Made by a program: the position numbers and the translations under genes | Notes under the pieces: model-generated | Told to the model about the DNA's origin: nothing | What the model saw: the letters and a program-made list of their open reading frames with translations, nothing else | Database searches by the model: none | Part shown: positions 7,583-19,513 of the stretch, piece by piece | Position numbering within the stretch: position 1 is the stretch's first letter | Layout of the letters: every line of letters begins with the position of its first letter | Assembly: GCF_002960445.1 (NCBI RefSeq) | Contig: NZ_POJD01000110.1 | Location: 1-64,000, forward strand | Direction: 5' to 3' | Length of the DNA stretch: 64,000 bases | Source: Streptococcus suis | GTDB lineage: Bacteria > Bacillota > Bacilli > Lactobacillales > Streptococcaceae

Positions 7583-9991
7583 ATGACGACTAAATCAGAT
7601 AAGCAAAAACATAAAGATAAATCAAATGCTCTAGGGCTGGGAGATACTTTCGGTGTTTTCCTTCGCACCTTGAAATTGTTGGTCAATTCTATTTCTGTCT
7701 TGTTGTTCCTATTTGTTCTTTTTGGTGCAGGTATAGGAGTTGGTTTTGTTGCGAGTTTGTTTGACAAGGTTGAGGTGCCTAAGACCGAGGAACTGCTGAC
7801 ACAGGTTTCAGAAGTAAGTCGGATTTCCAAAGTAGTCTATTCTGACGGCAGCCTAGTAGCAGAGGTTAATTCGGACTTGCTTCGTGTACCAGTTGGGGCT
7901 GGTGATGTATCGGACTACCTCAAGCAAGCAGTTATTGCAACAGAGGATGAAACTTTTGAAAGTCATAACGGAGTTGTACCAAAAGCTGTTTTGCGTGCGG
8001 CACTAGGTTCAGTTGGCTTTGGGTCATCCAGTGGTGGCTCTACTTTGACCCAGCAGCTCATTAAGCAACAGTTGGTCGGAGATGCACCGACTTTTACTCG
8101 AAAGGCGAATGAAATTATTTCAGCTTTGGCCCTGGAACGCAATATGACCAAGGAAGAGATTTTGACCATCTATCTGAACGTTTCACCGTTTGGGCGGAAC
8201 AATCAAGGTCGAAATATTGCGGGAGCAGAAGCTGCCGCTCAAGGAATTTTTGGCAAACCTGCCAGTGAGTTGACAGTTCCACAGGCAGCCTTTATTGCAG
8301 GTCTACCGCAAAGTCCAATTGTCTATTCCCCATATGCTTCCGATGGTACTCGTAAGTCGGATGAGGATATGGTTTACGGTATCGAACGTTATCAAGATGT
8401 TCTTTTCAATATGTATCGTGCTTCGTTCTTGACCAAGGAAGAATATGACACCTATAAGGCTTACGATATTAAGCAGGACTTCATTGCCCCAGCGCCTGTG
8501 ACAGCTGATACCAAAGACTATCTCTATTATGAGGTGATGGAAGAGGCTCAGCAAGTCATGTTTGACTACTTGGTGAAACGTGATAAGGTTTCTGATAATG
8601 ACTTGAAGAACGATGCAACAAGGAGTTCCTATGAGGAGTTGGCTAAGCAGGAGCTTAGTCAAGGTGGCTATACCATTAAGAGTACAGTTGATAAGGGTAT
8701 TTATGATACCATGCAGTCAGTTGTTGCTAATTACGGTTCAGTGTTGGATAATGGAAATGTGTACGTTGAAACAGGCAGTGTGCTGATTGACAATTCCACA
8801 GGAGCTATTCTAGGTTTCGTTGGTGGTCGGGATTATGCGACTAACCAAAACAACCATGCCTTTGATACCCTGCGTTCGCCTGCTTCGTCCATTAAACCTT
8901 TATTGGCGTATGGTATCGCCATTGACCAAGGTTTAATCGGTTCGGCAAGTATTTTGTCGGATTATCCAACTAATTTCTCAAGTGGCCAACCAATCATGTA
9001 TGGAACCAGTCGAGGTTCGGGCATGATGAACTTGCAGACGGCAATTGATATGTCTGTAAACATTCCTGCATTTTGGACCTACAAGATGATTCAAAATGCA
9101 GGTGTTAACGCCAAGGAATATATGGAAAAGATGAACTATCATATTCCGATGTATGATATTGAAAGTGTACCGTTGGGCGGAGGGGTTGAAATCTCTGTAT
9201 TGACGAATACCAACGCCTATCAGACGTTGGCCAATGGGGGTGTTTATAATAAACACTACATTATTGAAAATATCACAGCTACAGATGGAACAGTTGTTTA
9301 CCAGCATGAAGCAGCTCCTGTTCAAGTCTATTCCAAGGCCACCGCAAGCATCATGAACCAACTCTTGCGCCAAGTAGTGAATTCGGGCTATACAACGACC
9401 TTCAAGAATCGGTTGAGTGGCTTAAATCCTCAGGCAGCAGCTTCGGACTTTGTCGGTAAAACGGGAACAAGTAACGAGGTAAATGACGTCTGGCTCATGT
9501 TATCAACTCCAAAAGTAACTCTGGGGACTTGGGCTGGAAATGATGATAACTCAGAAATGTATGTTTGGACAGGCTATCACAACAATTCGCAATATGTCGC
9601 TCATATGGTTAATGCGCTCTATAATGTGAATGCAGATATGTTTGCAGGTCGCTTTGAGTTGGATGGTAGCGTGATTGCTTCGAATGTTGTTGCCTCTACA
9701 GGTCAACGTGCAGGAGCAACGCAAGTAAATGGACGCCAGGTCATGATTGGTGGTGCGACGACTACTAGTTATTGGGCTAAAAATGGCGCTCCTGTTACGA
9801 GCTACAACTTTATGGTCGGTGGTACAGATAGCGATCGGGCACAGGCTTGGAATAGCGTAGTTGGTTCAGCTACGAATTCAAATCAATCTAGCAACTCTAC
9901 TCGTCCAAGTTCTTCTAGTTCCTCAGCTACCAATACTAGTCCATCGTCTGAAACTCAGCCAACAACAAGTCAGCAAGAGAATAATAATTAG
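7583..9991 (+). CDS. pbp1b: Penicillin-binding protein 1b, class A
   Basis: An 802-residue bifunctional peptidoglycan synthase. A membrane anchor lies near residues 30-58. The glycosyltransferase domain (about 85-270) shows [10 protein letters not shown] and [13 protein letters not shown]. The transpeptidase domain has SSIK (SxxK nucleophile) near residue 436, SVN near 490 and KTGTS near 628. The tail is a Ser/Asn/Thr-rich, low-complexity extension of about 40 residues outside the cell. It builds cell wall at the outer membrane face. RBS AAGGAG precedes the ATG. Confidence 0.95.
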   Translation: MTTKSDKQKHKDKSNALGLGDTFGVFLRTLKLLVNSISVLLFLFVLFGAGIGVGFVASLFDKVEVPKTEELLTQVSEVSRISKVVYSDGSLVAEVNSDLLRVPVGAGDVSDYLKQAVIATEDETFESHNGVVPKAVLRAALGSVGFGSSSGGSTLTQQLIKQQLVGDAPTFTRKANEIISALALERNMTKEEILTIYLNVSPFGRNNQGRNIAGAEAAAQGIFGKPASELTVPQAAFIAGLPQSPIVYSPYASDGTRKSDEDMVYGIERYQDVLFNMYRASFLTKEEYDTYKAYDIKQDFIAPAPVTADTKDYLYYEVMEEAQQVMFDYLVKRDKVSDNDLKNDATRSSYEELAKQELSQGGYTIKSTVDKGIYDTMQSVVANYGSVLDNGNVYVETGSVLIDNSTGAILGFVGGRDYATNQNNHAFDTLRSPASSIKPLLAYGIAIDQGLIGSASILSDYPTNFSSGQPIMYGTSRGSGMMNLQTAIDMSVNIPAFWTYKMIQNAGVNAKEYMEKMNYHIPMYDIESVPLGGGVEISVLTNTNAYQTLANGGVYNKHYIIENITATDGTVVYQHEAAPVQVYSKATASIMNQLLRQVVNSGYTTTFKNRLSGLNPQAAASDFVGKTGTSNEVNDVWLMLSTPKVTLGTWAGNDDNSEMYVWTGYHNNSQYVAHMVNALYNVNADMFAGRFELDGSVIASNVVASTGQRAGATQVNGRQVMIGGATTTSYWAKNGAPVTSYNFMVGGTDSDRAQAWNSVVGSATNSNQSSNSTRPSSSSSSATNTSPSSETQPTTSQQENNN

Positions 9992-9993
9992 CC

Positions 9994-10022
9994 TTGCTTT
10001 TTGGAAGAAGTTGTGGTATAAT
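9994..10022 (+). promoter_or_regulatory. rpoBC promoter
   Basis: TTGCTT (9994-9999), 17-base spacer, perfect TATAAT (10017-10022), beginning just after the pbp1b stop. If this is the main rpoBC promoter, the leader is about 530 bases long. Confidence 0.7.
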
Positions 10023-10077
10023 TTTGTAAATAATTTGTCGTGTGTCTTGTTTGAAATATTGTCCAAACAAGGCTTGC

Positions 10078-10125
10078 AGCAGTTAAATCAAACTTTTTAT
10101 AAGGAAGATTTAGCTGCTCTTTTTG
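10078..10125 (+). terminator. Terminator-like hairpin in the rpoB leader
   Basis: AGCAGTTAAATC (10078-10089) pairs over 12 bases, with one G-U, with GATTTAGCTGCT (10107-10118), followed by CTTTTTG. It lies about 50 bases into the transcript from the upstream promoter. It could be an attenuator of rpoBC or simply a terminator for pbp1b read-through. Confidence 0.65.
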
Positions 10126-10220
10126 TGTCTATGAGGGATTACATTGAGAATTGTTACTTATTCTTAAAAATTCTAAATATTCAGAAAAAGGACAAGTGCT
10201 GGTCATTTTATGGCTATTAT

Positions 10221-10536
10221 AATTGAACTCGCCTACAACTCTGTGAAAAAAGATAAGGTTTGTAGAGCTTTGTTTTTGTTTACTTCGTGGCGTCGTAAAC
10301 GACTGAACTTTCTTCGACTATTGGTCTAGAAAGCCCTAGTCGTTCTGACGAGGGTGCGTCTACAAAATCAAAGATTTTGGACTTACCGCTTATTTTTCTT
10401 TGAGTTGCTTACGGCTTAGTATCTTTAATTGAACTCGGGCTACACTCCTGTAGAAAAAGATACATCTCCTTGCAATCCTTTGATTGCTTCGTCGATGTCC
10501 TATTTTCTTTTGGAGTGCTATACGCCCTCGTATCTT
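10221..10536 (-). repeat. Intergenic hairpin-ended repeat, locus A (two units)
   Basis: Read on the minus strand, two head-to-tail units are visible: one at 10536-10426, one at about 10425-10221. Each begins AGATAC.A.G.CGTA.GCA and ends GTTGTAG.CCGAGTTCAATTA or close to it, with an internal CTTTTT(C/T)TACAG-like block. The ends GCAACTC and GAGTTG are inverted repeats. The same family occurs at 51286-51580 on the plus strand. It fills the gap between pbp1b and rpoB. Confidence 0.75.
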
Positions 10537-10555
10537 AATACAAAGGAGAAAACTT

Positions 10556-13500
10556 TTGGCAGGACATGAAGTTCAGTACGGTAAACACCGTACCCGTCGT
10601 AGTTTTTCAAGAATCAAGGAAGTTCTTGATTTACCAAATTTGATTGAAATCCAAACGGATTCATTTAAAGATTTTCTTGACTATGGTTTGAAAGAAGTCT
10701 TTGAAGATGTACTTCCAGTTTCAAACTTTACGGATACCATGGAATTGGAATTTGTGGGTTATGAGTTGAAGCAACCCAAATATACTTTGGAAGAGGCGCG
10801 TGCACATGATGCCAACTACTCAGCTCCAATCTATGTAACTTTCCGTCTAGTGAATAAAGAAACTGGCGAGATTAAAACTCAGGAAGTTTTCTTCGGTGAG
10901 TTCCCAATCATGACTGAAATGGGTACCTTCATCATCAACGGTGCAGAGCGTATCATCGTTTCTCAGTTGGTTCGTTCACCAGGTGTTTATTTCAACGATA
11001 AAGTTGATAAGAACGGTAAGGTTGGTTATGGTTCAACGGTAATCCCTAACCGTGGTGCCTGGTTGGAATTGGAAACGGACTCAAAAGATATTGCCTATAC
11101 TCGTATCGACCGTACGCGTAAAATTCCATTTACAACGCTTGTACGTGCACTTGGTTTCTCAGGTGATGATGAAATCTTTGACATCTTTGGTGATAGCGAA
11201 TTGGTTCGCAACACTATTGAGAAAGATATTCATAAAAATCCAGCGGATTCTCGTACAGATGAAGCCCTCAAGGAAATCTATGAGCGTCTTCGTCCAGGTG
11301 AACCAAAGACAGCCGAAAGCTCTCGTAGCCTCTTGACAGCTCGTTTCTTTGACCCACGTCGTTACGATTTGGCACCTGTTGGTCGTTACAAGATTAATAA
11401 AAAACTCAACCTCCGTACTCGCTTGCTCAACCAAACACTTGCTGAGCATGTCATTAACGGTGAAACAGGCGAAATCGTCTTGGAAGCTGGTACTGTCTTG
11501 AGCCGTGATGTGCTTGAAAAAGTAGAAGCACAATTCGATGAGCTCAACTTGGTAGAATACATTCCAAATGATAATGCTGTTCTTCTTGAGCCAGTTCTCT
11601 TGCAGAAGTTTAAGATTGTTGCACCAAAAGATCCAGACCGTGTTGTAACAGTGATTGGTAATGCTAATCCGGCTGAAAACGTACGTACAGTAACGCCTGC
11701 GGATATCTTGGCAGAGATGAGCTACTTCCTCAACTTGGCTGAGGGTCTTGGTCGTGTAGATGATATTGACCACTTGGGTAACCGTCGTATTCGTGCCGTT
11801 GGTGAATTGCTTGCCAACCAAGTCCGTATCGGTTTGACTCGTATGGAACGTAACTTGCGTGAGCGTATGTCTGTTCAAGACAATGAAGTATTGACGCCAC
11901 AACAAATCATCAATATCCGTCCTGTTACAGCCGCAATCAAAGAATTCTTTGGTTCATCCCAGTTGTCACAGTTCATGGACCAACACAACCCGCTTTCTGA
12001 GTTGTCGCACAAACGCCGTTTGTCAGCCTTGGGACCTGGTGGTTTGACCCGTGACCGTGCAGGATATGAAGTTCGAGACGTTCACTACACACACTATGGT
12101 CGTATGTGTCCGATTGAAACGCCTGAAGGACCTAACATCGGTTTGATCAACAACTTGTCTTCTTATGGTCACCTCAACAAGTATGGTTTCATCCAAACAC
12201 CATACCGTAAGATTGACCGTGCAACTGGTACAGTTACAAACGAAATTGTTTGGTTGACAGCGGATGAAGAAGATGCCTACATCGTAGCACAATCAACTTC
12301 ACCACTTGATGAAAACAACCGTTTCGTTGATAAGATTGTAATGGGCCGTCACCAAGGTAACAACCAAGAATTTGCTGCTGACTCAGCAGACTTCATGGAC
12401 GTTTCACCTAAGCAGGTAGTTGCCGTTGCGACAGCATGTATTCCTTTCTTGGAAAACGATGACTCCAACCGTGCTCTCATGGGTGCCAACATGCAGCGTC
12501 AGGCTGTTCCATTGATTGATCCAAAAGCACCTTACGTTGGTACTGGGATGGAATACCAGGCTGCCCATGACTCAGGTGCTGCGGTTATTGCTCAACACGA
12601 TGGTAAGGTTGTTTACGCGGATGCAGATAAGGTTGAAGTTCGTCGTGAAGATGGCTCTTTGGATGTTTACAGCATTCAGAAATTCCGTCGTTCAAACTCA
12701 GGTACTGCCTACAACCAACGTACCCTTGTTAAATTGGGTGATGTTGTAGAAAAAGGTGATTTCATCGCAGATGGTCCTTCTATGGAACGTGGGGAAATGG
12801 CTCTTGGTCAAAACCCTATCGTTGCCTATATGACCTGGGAAGGTTACAACTTCGAGGACGCGGTTATCATGTCTGAACGCCTTGTGAAAGACGATGTCTA
12901 TACATCTGTTCATTTGGAAGAATACGAATCAGAAACACGTGATACCAAGTTGGGACCTGAAGAAATCACACGTGAAATTCCAAACGTTGGTGAAGATGCT
13001 CTTCGCAACTTGGATGAAATGGGGATCATCCGTATTGGTGCTGAGGTTAAAGAAGGCGATATTCTTGTTGGTAAAGTCACACCAAAAGGTGAAAAAGATC
13101 TTTCTGCTGAAGAGCGCCTCTTGCACGCTATCTTCGGTGATAAGTCACGTGAAGTTCGTGATACCTCTCTTCGTGTACCACACGGTGCCGATGGTGTCGT
13201 TCGTGATGTGAAAATCTTTACTCGTGCCAACGGTGATGAATTGCAATCAGGTGTTAACATGCTGGTCCGTGTTTACATCGCTCAAAAACGTAAGATCAAG
13301 GTCGGAGATAAGATGGCCGGTCGTCACGGTAACAAGGGTGTCGTTTCACGTATTGTACCTGTTGAGGATATGCCATATCTTCCAGACGGAACACCAGTTG
13401 ACATCATGTTGAACCCACTTGGGGTACCATCACGTATGAACATCGGTCAGGTTATGGAACTTCACTTGGGTATGGCGGCTCGCAACTTGGGCATCCATAT

Positions 13501-14128
13501 CGCAACACCAGTTTTCGATGGTGCAAGTTCAGAAGACCTCTGGTCAACTGTTAAAGAAGCAGGTATGGACTCAGATGCCAAGACCATTCTTTACGATGGA
13601 CGTACAGGTGAGCCATTTGACAACCGTGTGTCTGTCGGTGTCATGTACATGATCAAGCTTCACCACATGGTTGACGACAAGCTTCATGCTCGTTCAGTCG
13701 GACCATACTCACTCGTTACCCAACAGCCGCTCGGAGGTAAGGCTCAGTTTGGTGGTCAGCGTTTCGGTGAGATGGAGGTTTGGGCCCTTGAAGCCTACGG
13801 TGCTTCAAACGTCCTTCAAGAAATCTTGACTTACAAGTCAGATGATGTGACAGGCCGTCTGAAAGCCTATGAAGCTATCACCAAAGGTAAACCAATTCCA
13901 AAACCAGGTGTTCCAGAATCATTCCGCGTTCTTGTCAAAGAATTGCAATCACTTGGTTTGGATATGCGTGTCCTTGATGAAGATAACAATGAAGTAGAAT
14001 TGCGTGACCTTGATGAAGGTGAAGATGATGACATCATCCACGTAGATGATCTTGAAAAAGCACGTGCAAAAGCAGCAGCTGACGCAGCGGCAGCCTTTGC
14101 AGCGGAAGAAGCGGAAGACAAAGAGTAA
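10556..14128 (+). CDS. rpoB: RNA polymerase beta subunit
   Basis: A 1190-residue catalytic subunit of RNA polymerase. I place the start at TTG 10556: it follows AAAGGAG at the right distance and gives the family's N-terminus [18 protein letters not shown], whereas the longer frame from 10484 runs through the repeat element. The rifampicin region [18 protein letters not shown] and [14 protein letters not shown] carries wild-type residues, so no resistance change is visible. The acidic tail is typical of streptococci. It is read with rpoC across a 177-base spacer. Confidence 0.96.
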   Translation: MAGHEVQYGKHRTRRSFSRIKEVLDLPNLIEIQTDSFKDFLDYGLKEVFEDVLPVSNFTDTMELEFVGYELKQPKYTLEEARAHDANYSAPIYVTFRLVNKETGEIKTQEVFFGEFPIMTEMGTFIINGAERIIVSQLVRSPGVYFNDKVDKNGKVGYGSTVIPNRGAWLELETDSKDIAYTRIDRTRKIPFTTLVRALGFSGDDEIFDIFGDSELVRNTIEKDIHKNPADSRTDEALKEIYERLRPGEPKTAESSRSLLTARFFDPRRYDLAPVGRYKINKKLNLRTRLLNQTLAEHVINGETGEIVLEAGTVLSRDVLEKVEAQFDELNLVEYIPNDNAVLLEPVLLQKFKIVAPKDPDRVVTVIGNANPAENVRTVTPADILAEMSYFLNLAEGLGRVDDIDHLGNRRIRAVGELLANQVRIGLTRMERNLRERMSVQDNEVLTPQQIINIRPVTAAIKEFFGSSQLSQFMDQHNPLSELSHKRRLSALGPGGLTRDRAGYEVRDVHYTHYGRMCPIETPEGPNIGLINNLSSYGHLNKYGFIQTPYRKIDRATGTVTNEIVWLTADEEDAYIVAQSTSPLDENNRFVDKIVMGRHQGNNQEFAADSADFMDVSPKQVVAVATACIPFLENDDSNRALMGANMQRQAVPLIDPKAPYVGTGMEYQAAHDSGAAVIAQHDGKVVYADADKVEVRREDGSLDVYSIQKFRRSNSGTAYNQRTLVKLGDVVEKGDFIADGPSMERGEMALGQNPIVAYMTWEGYNFEDAVIMSERLVKDDVYTSVHLEEYESETRDTKLGPEEITREIPNVGEDALRNLDEMGIIRIGAEVKEGDILVGKVTPKGEKDLSAEERLLHAIFGDKSREVRDTSLRVPHGADGVVRDVKIFTRANGDELQSGVNMLVRVYIAQKRKIKVGDKMAGRHGNKGVVSRIVPVEDMPYLPDGTPVDIMLNPLGVPSRMNIGQVMELHLGMAARNLGIHIATPVFDGASSEDLWSTVKEAGMDSDAKTILYDGRTGEPFDNRVSVGVMYMIKLHHMVDDKLHARSVGPYSLVTQQPLGGKAQFGGQRFGEMEVWALEAYGASNVLQEILTYKSDDVTGRLKAYEAITKGKPIPKPGVPESFRVLVKELQSLGLDMRVLDEDNNEVELRDLDEGEDDDIIHVDDLEKARAKAAADAAAAFAAEEAEDKE

Positions 14129-14305
14129 TTCAATTGGATGGAACAAGTTGGTCCAAATCTCAGAACGGAAAGGGATGAGGACCAACGGTCTTCCTCTATT
14201 GGATTGATGAAAGAATAGCTTATCAGCTACTTATTCTGCTGTTTATTGTTCAAGAATTTGAGGTTTGGGAATCCAGCCTCTCACAAGAAAAGAAAGGGAT
14301 TATTA
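14129..14305 (+). other. Structured rpoB-rpoC spacer
   Basis: The 177-base spacer has no gene. It contains several short hairpins without T tracts, for example GAGGTTTGG with CCAGCCTC (about 14261-14282) and AGAATAGC with GCTACTTATTCT (about 14212-14234). These could be RNA processing or stability elements. Confidence 0.4.
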
Positions 14306-17300
14306 GTGGTTGACGTAAATCGATTTAAAAGTATGCAAATCACGTTAGCTTCACCAAGTAAGGTTCGTTCATGGTCTTACGGTGAGGTTAAAAAACCTGA
14401 AACAATCAACTATCGTACACTCAAACCAGAACGTGATGGACTATTTGACGAAGTCATCTTTGGTCCAACAAAAGACTGGGAGTGTTCATGTGGTAAATAC
14501 AAGCGTATCCGTTATAAAGGGATTACTTGTGACCGCTGTGGTGTTGAAGTAACTCGTGCCAAAGTCCGTCGTGAGCGTATGGGACACATTGAGTTGAAAG
14601 CGCCAATTTCACACATTTGGTATTTCAAAGGTATTCCAAGCCGTATGGGCTTGACCTTGGACATGAGTCCGCGTGCGCTTGAAGAAGTTATTTACTTCGC
14701 AGCCTACGTGGTCATTGATCCAAAAGACACAAAACTTGAGCACAAGTCAATCATGACTGAGCGCGAATACCGTGAGCGTTTGCGTGAACATGGTTATGGT
14801 TCTTTCGTTGCTAAGATGGGTGCAGAAGCTATTCAAGACCTCTTGAAGCAAGTTGATCTTCCAAAAGAAATCGCAGCTTTGAAAGAAGAATTGAAAACAG
14901 CTTCTGGTCAAAAACGCATTAAAGCAGTTCGCCGTTTGGATGTGCTCGATGCCTTCTATAAATCTGGCAATAAGCCTGAGTGGATGATTCTCAACATCCT
15001 TCCAGTTATTCCGCCAGATTTGCGTCCAATGGTTCAGTTGGATGGTGGCCGTTTTGCAGCGTCTGACTTGAACGAACTCTACCGCCGTGTTATCAACCGT
15101 AACAACCGTTTGGCTCGTCTCTTGGAACTGAACGCTCCTGGTATCATCGTACAAAACGAAAAACGGATGCTCCAAGAAGCTGTGGATGCCTTGATTGACA
15201 ACGGTCGCCGTGGTCGTCCAATCACTGGACCAGGTAGCCGTCCACTTAAATCACTCAGCCACATGCTTAAAGGTAAGCAAGGACGTTTCCGTCAAAACTT
15301 GCTTGGTAAGCGTGTTGACTTCTCAGGACGTTCCGTTATCGCCGTTGGTCCAACGCTTAAAATGTACCAATGTGGTGTGCCACGCGAAATGGCGATCGAG
15401 CTCTTCAAACCGTTTGTCATGCGCGAAATCGTTGCCCGTGATATTGCTGGTAACGTCAAAGCTGCAAAACGCTTGATTGAACGTGGAGATGATCGCATTT
15501 GGGACATCTTGGAAGAAGTGATTAAAGAACACCCAGTTCTCTTGAACCGGGCACCTACCCTTCACCGTTTGGGTATCCAGGCCTTTGAGCCAGTTTTGAT
15601 CGACGGTAAAGCCCTTCGTTTGCACCCGCTTGTCTGTGAAGCTTACAACGCCGACTTTGACGGTGACCAGATGGCCATTCACGTTCCCTTGTCAGAAGAA
15701 GCACAAGCAGAAGCTCGTATCCTCATGCTTGCTGCAGAACACATCCTTAACCCTAAAGATGGTAAGCCAGTCGTAACACCATCTCAGGATATGGTTTTGG
15801 GTAACTACTACTTGACAATGGAGGATGCTGGTCGTGAAGGTGAAGGCATGGTCTTCAAGGATGCGGATGAGGCTGTTATGGCTTACCGAAATGGCTATGT
15901 TCACTTGCATACTCGTGTAGGTATCGCAACGGATAGCTTGGCCAAGCCATGGAAAGACAACCAAAAGCACAAGATTATGATGACAACTGTCGGAAAAATC
16001 TTGTTTAACGCGATTATGCCTGAAGGACTTCCTTACTTGCAAGAGCCAAACAATGCCAACTTGACAGAAGGAACTCCTGATAAATACTTCTTGGAACCAG
16101 GTTCAGATATCAAGGCTGCTATTGCAGCATTGCCAATCAACCCACCATTCAAGAAGAAAAATCTTGGTAACATCATCGCTGAAATCTTCAAGCGTTTCCG
16201 TACAACGGAAACATCAGCCCTCCTTGACCGTTTGAAAGACTTGGGTTACTATCACTCAACACTTGCTGGTTTGACAGTGGGGATTGCCGATATCCCAGTT
16301 ATCGACAACAAGGCTGAAATCATTGAAGAATCTCACGAGCGTGTCGAACAAATCAAGAAACAATTCCGTCGTGGTATGATTACCGATGATGAGCGTTACG
16401 CAGCTGTTACAGATGAGTGGCGTTCCGCTAAGGAAAAATTGGAGAAACGCCTAGTTGAAAAACAAGATCCTAAGAACCCAATCGTTATGATGATGGACTC
16501 TGGTGCCCGTGGTAACATCTCTAACTTCTCCCAGTTGGCCGGTATGCGTGGTCTGATGTCAGCTCCGAACGGACGTATCATGGAATTGCCAATCTTGTCT
16601 AACTTCCGTGAAGGTCTTTCGGTATTGGAAATGTTCTTCTCAACTCACGGTGCCCGTAAGGGTATGACGGATACGGCCTTGAAGACAGCCGATTCAGGTT
16701 ACTTGACTCGTCGTTTGGTTGACGTTGCCCAAGATGTCATCATTCGTGAAGATGACTGTGGAACAGACCGTGGTCTTGACATCCGTTCAATCACAGATGG
16801 CAAGGAAATGATCGAGCCACTTGAAGAGCGTTTACAAGGTCGTTACAGCAAGAAAACTGTTAAACACCCTGAAACTGGTGCCGTTATCATTGGTCCAAAC
16901 CAATTGATTACCGAAGACATTGCTCGTGAAATTGTCAATGCAGGTGTGGAACAAGTCACTATCCGTAGCGTATTTACATGTAACACCCGTCACGGTGTCT
17001 GCCGTCATTGTTATGGTATCAACTTGGCAACAGGTGATGCGGTTGAAGTGGGTGAAGCAGTTGGTACAATCGCTGCCCAATCGATCGGTGAGCCTGGTAC
17101 ACAGCTTACAATGCGTACCTTCCACACGGGTGGTGTAGCCTCAAACAGCGATATCACGCAGGGTCTTCCTCGTGTCCAAGAGATCTTTGAAGCCCGCAAT
17201 CCGAAAGGGGAAGCGGTTATCACTGAGGTCAAAGGTGAAGTTACAGCCATCGAAGAAGATGCAGCAACTCGTACCAAGAAAGTCTTTGTTAAAGGTAAAA

Positions 17301-17941
17301 CTGGCGAAGGCGAATATGTGGTTCCATTTACAGCCCGTATGAAGGTTGAAGTTGGTGACCAAGTTGCACGTGGAGCAGCTCTTACCGAAGGTTCTATCCA
17401 ACCAAAACGCTTGCTTGAAGTCCGTGATGTCTTGGCGGTTGAAACTTACCTTCTTTCTGAAGTTCAAAAAGTTTACCGTAGCCAGGGTGTAGAAATCGGC
17501 GACAAGCACATCGAGGTAATGGTTCGTCAAATGCTTCGTAAAGTTCGTGTCATGGATCCAGGCGACACAGATCTTCTCATGGGTACCCTCATGGATATCA
17601 CTGACTTTACAGATGCCAATGCTGACGTGGTTATTGCTGGTGGCATTCCTGCAACAGCTCGTCCAGTCCTAATGGGTATCACTAAGGCTTCCCTTGAAAC
17701 CAACTCATTCTTGTCTGCCGCATCCTTCCAAGAAACAACTCGTGTCCTTACAGATGCTGCTATTCGTGGTAAACGAGATAACCTTCTCGGTCTGAAAGAG
17801 AACGTTATTATCGGTAAGATTATCCCAGCAGGTACTGGTATGGCCCGCTACCGTAATCTTGAACCACAAGCAGTCAATGAAGTTGAAATCATTGAAGACA
17901 CAGTAGCACAAGAACTTGCCGAAGAAATGGTAACAGAATAA
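14306..17941 (+). CDS. rpoC: RNA polymerase beta' subunit
   Basis: A 1211-residue subunit. The catalytic magnesium loop is NADFDGDQ (around residue 450). The N-terminal zinc site has four cysteines (CSCG ... CDRCG, residues 60-78), and a second cysteine set lies near 890-905 ([11 protein letters not shown]). Upstream in-frame codons exist to 14246, but GTG 14306 behind GAAAGGGAT gives the normal streptococcal start [10 protein letters not shown]. Followed by its own terminator. Confidence 0.96.
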   Translation: MVDVNRFKSMQITLASPSKVRSWSYGEVKKPETINYRTLKPERDGLFDEVIFGPTKDWECSCGKYKRIRYKGITCDRCGVEVTRAKVRRERMGHIELKAPISHIWYFKGIPSRMGLTLDMSPRALEEVIYFAAYVVIDPKDTKLEHKSIMTEREYRERLREHGYGSFVAKMGAEAIQDLLKQVDLPKEIAALKEELKTASGQKRIKAVRRLDVLDAFYKSGNKPEWMILNILPVIPPDLRPMVQLDGGRFAASDLNELYRRVINRNNRLARLLELNAPGIIVQNEKRMLQEAVDALIDNGRRGRPITGPGSRPLKSLSHMLKGKQGRFRQNLLGKRVDFSGRSVIAVGPTLKMYQCGVPREMAIELFKPFVMREIVARDIAGNVKAAKRLIERGDDRIWDILEEVIKEHPVLLNRAPTLHRLGIQAFEPVLIDGKALRLHPLVCEAYNADFDGDQMAIHVPLSEEAQAEARILMLAAEHILNPKDGKPVVTPSQDMVLGNYYLTMEDAGREGEGMVFKDADEAVMAYRNGYVHLHTRVGIATDSLAKPWKDNQKHKIMMTTVGKILFNAIMPEGLPYLQEPNNANLTEGTPDKYFLEPGSDIKAAIAALPINPPFKKKNLGNIIAEIFKRFRTTETSALLDRLKDLGYYHSTLAGLTVGIADIPVIDNKAEIIEESHERVEQIKKQFRRGMITDDERYAAVTDEWRSAKEKLEKRLVEKQDPKNPIVMMMDSGARGNISNFSQLAGMRGLMSAPNGRIMELPILSNFREGLSVLEMFFSTHGARKGMTDTALKTADSGYLTRRLVDVAQDVIIREDDCGTDRGLDIRSITDGKEMIEPLEERLQGRYSKKTVKHPETGAVIIGPNQLITEDIAREIVNAGVEQVTIRSVFTCNTRHGVCRHCYGINLATGDAVEVGEAVGTIAAQSIGEPGTQLTMRTFHTGGVASNSDITQGLPRVQEIFEARNPKGEAVITEVKGEVTAIEEDAATRTKKVFVKGKTGEGEYVVPFTARMKVEVGDQVARGAALTEGSIQPKRLLEVRDVLAVETYLLSEVQKVYRSQGVEIGDKHIEVMVRQMLRKVRVMDPGDTDLLMGTLMDITDFTDANADVVIAGGIPATARPVLMGITKASLETNSFLSAASFQETTRVLTDAAIRGKRDNLLGLKENVIIGKIIPAGTGMARYRNLEPQAVNEVEIIEDTVAQELAEEMVTE

Positions 17942-17946
17942 TCAAC

Positions 17947-17980
17947 AAAACACAGCTCGATTTGGGCTGTGTTTTCCTAT
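17947..17980 (+). terminator. Terminator of rpoBC
   Basis: AAAACACAGC (17947-17956) pairs perfectly with GCTGTGTTTT (17966-17975). Confidence 0.85.
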
Positions 17981-18090
17981 TATTTTGGGATTGTCGCAAA
18001 AGACCATACTTTGTAAAATAATTTACAAGCCAAATCTTTTCATCTCTTCTTTTTTTTCGTTATAATAAATCCATTAAAGGAAGTAAGAGT

Positions 18091-18450
18091 ATGTATCAAG
18101 TAATTAAAATGTATGGGGACTTTGAGCCCTGGTGGTTTGTAGATGGCTGGGAAAAAGATATTGTTAGCCAAGAAACTTTTGACGATTTGCAGGATGCTGA
18201 GAGATATTTTCGGAAAGAATGTGACCGTTTTTCTGAAAAATATGCAAAAACAAAGCAAAAAGAAGATCATTTGGTGGCATTTTGGGATGAAGAAGATAGA
18301 TATTGGTGCGAAGAATGTGATGAAGAATTGCAACGCTATCACTCCTTGCTTTTGCTTGAAGTAGAAGAGCCGCATTTGAAAAAAGAGTTGATCCATTCGG
18401 GAGAAAGCTGTCTACGAATCTGTCGCATGAAGCAAGATAAATTAGCATAA
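18091..18450 (+). CDS. DUF1033 family protein
   Basis: A 119-residue acidic protein, rich in Trp and Glu, without membrane segments. I recognise it as the DUF1033 protein that sits between rpoC and the comG operon in streptococci; its role is not known to me. A CEEC motif (WCEECDEEL) is visible near residues 71-78. A perfect TATAAT lies at 18061-18066 and AAAGGAAG precedes the ATG, so it is its own unit, closed by a bidirectional terminator. Confidence 0.82.
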   Translation: MYQVIKMYGDFEPWWFVDGWEKDIVSQETFDDLQDAERYFRKECDRFSEKYAKTKQKEDHLVAFWDEEDRYWCEECDEELQRYHSLLLLEVEEPHLKKELIHSGESCLRICRMKQDKLA

Positions 18451-18478
18451 AAGCTCGGATTAGTCCGAGCTTTTTCTT
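18451..18478. terminator. Bidirectional terminator
   Basis: AAGCTCGGA (18451-18459) pairs with TCCGAGCTT (18464-18472), T-rich on both strands. It serves the DUF1033 gene and the convergent LD-carboxypeptidase-like gene. Confidence 0.85.
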
Positions 18479-19428
18479 GTCTTAAAATGTAGACTCATGG
18501 TCTGGCTGTCGATTTCCACTTGACCTCCGATTGTGATGGTAAAAAGAGGTTGGGTATGGGCAAAGTCCAAATCGTAGAGAACAGGAATAGTCTTGAGAAT
18601 AGGATGTTTGTCCAGAATTGCCAGCAAAATTTTCTCTGTCATTTTGGTTTCTTTTGGAAAACGTCCAAAGACGACCGCCTGAGGATTGGGATAGGCTTGC
18701 AACAGGGCAGTCAAGTGACGAGCGATAATGAGATAATCGTCGTCTTCCGCTTCCTCTAAAAATAGAATATATTCGTCTGGTCTGGGAGCAAACTCTGTTC
18801 CAGTCAGTAGGTTGAGGGTTGAGATGTTTCCGCCAATGGCAATACCAGAGGCTTGGCCTGGATTGTAGACTTTCCATTCTGTTGGGTAAAAGGTGCGAGG
18901 GACGTCTGGTAGGTACCAAGCGTCGCTAGACCATTCAGGACTCGGGGTCAAGTCAAAGGAGTCTTGTGTCACAGCCTTGAGCCAGGCTTCTGTTTGGTAC
19001 TCTTGCCCCAAATCCATTTTGAAGCTTGAATAAGCTGGACCCATGTAGGTTTGCATACCTGTCTTGGCGTAGATAGCATTGAGCAGGGCAGTCGTATCTG
19101 AATAGCCACAGAAAATCTTTGGATGACGAGAAATGAGGTCAAAATCCAGATAGGGCAAAAGTTCATTGCAGTTGAAACCGCCAATGGTTGTCAGAATGGC
19201 ATCAACTGATTCATCCGCAAAGGCTGCTTCCAAGTCCGCAACACGACTGGCAATCGGAGCGGAGTAAAACAGATCATTTTCAAAATAATGCTCCGAAAAG
19301 GATAGCTTGAAGCCTAGGTCTTCCAATTTTTCCTTGGCAGTTAGATTGGCCTCGAAGCCACCAATTCTTTCGATGGAAGATGACGGGCTGACTACGCGTA
19401 TGTGGTCGCCTTTTTTTAATCTTTTCAT
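18460..19428 (-). CDS. LD-carboxypeptidase / MccF-like S66 peptidase
   Basis: A 322-residue S66-family serine peptidase. The nucleophile motif is GYSDTTALLNAI near residue 112, and the glycine-rich TTIGGFNCNELLPYL region precedes it. Family members cut L,D-bonds in muropeptides, recycling cell wall, or inactivate microcin C-like compounds; the sequence alone does not decide. It has no signal peptide, so it is probably cytoplasmic. The start at ATG 19428 behind TTGGAGG is preferred over TTG 19440, which is part of that binding site. Confidence 0.85.
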   Translation of the reverse strand: MKRLKKGDHIRVVSPSSSIERIGGFEANLTAKEKLEDLGFKLSFSEHYFENDLFYSAPIASRVADLEAAFADESVDAILTTIGGFNCNELLPYLDFDLISRHPKIFCGYSDTTALLNAIYAKTGMQTYMGPAYSSFKMDLGQEYQTEAWLKAVTQDSFDLTPSPEWSSDAWYLPDVPRTFYPTEWKVYNPGQASGIAIGGNISTLNLLTGTEFAPRPDEYILFLEEAEDDDYLIIARHLTALLQAYPNPQAVVFGRFPKETKMTEKILLAILDKHPILKTIPVLYDLDFAHTQPLFTITIGGQVEIDSQTMSLHFKTRKSSD

Positions 19429-19486
19429 AGTAACCTCCAAGCTTTTTTATTATTTTAACAAAAAAGCATGGAAAATCAAGTTTCCT

Positions 19487-19494
19487 TGCGAATA
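19487..19494 (+). promoter_or_regulatory. ComX (SigX) box of the comG operon
   Basis: TGCGAATA, one base from the consensus com-box TACGAATA, lies 20 bases before comGA. The window has a perfect copy at ssbB. This is the late-competence promoter element read by the alternative sigma factor ComX. Confidence 0.85.
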
Positions 19495-19513
19495 GATAGG
19501 GTGAGGAGGTTTT

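Noticed and set aside
9861..10226. A 121-codon frame between pbp1b and rpoB
   Set aside because: It overlaps the end of pbp1b out of frame, has no ribosome binding site, and runs through the rpoB promoter and hairpin; no family resemblance.
10484..10555. Longer N-terminus for RpoB
   Set aside because: It would be translated from the intergenic repeat and lacks a binding site; TTG 10556 behind AAAGGAG gives the family's known start.
11159..11905. A 248-codon minus-strand frame inside rpoB
   Set aside because: A shadow of the biased codons of rpoB; no signals and no recognisable domain.
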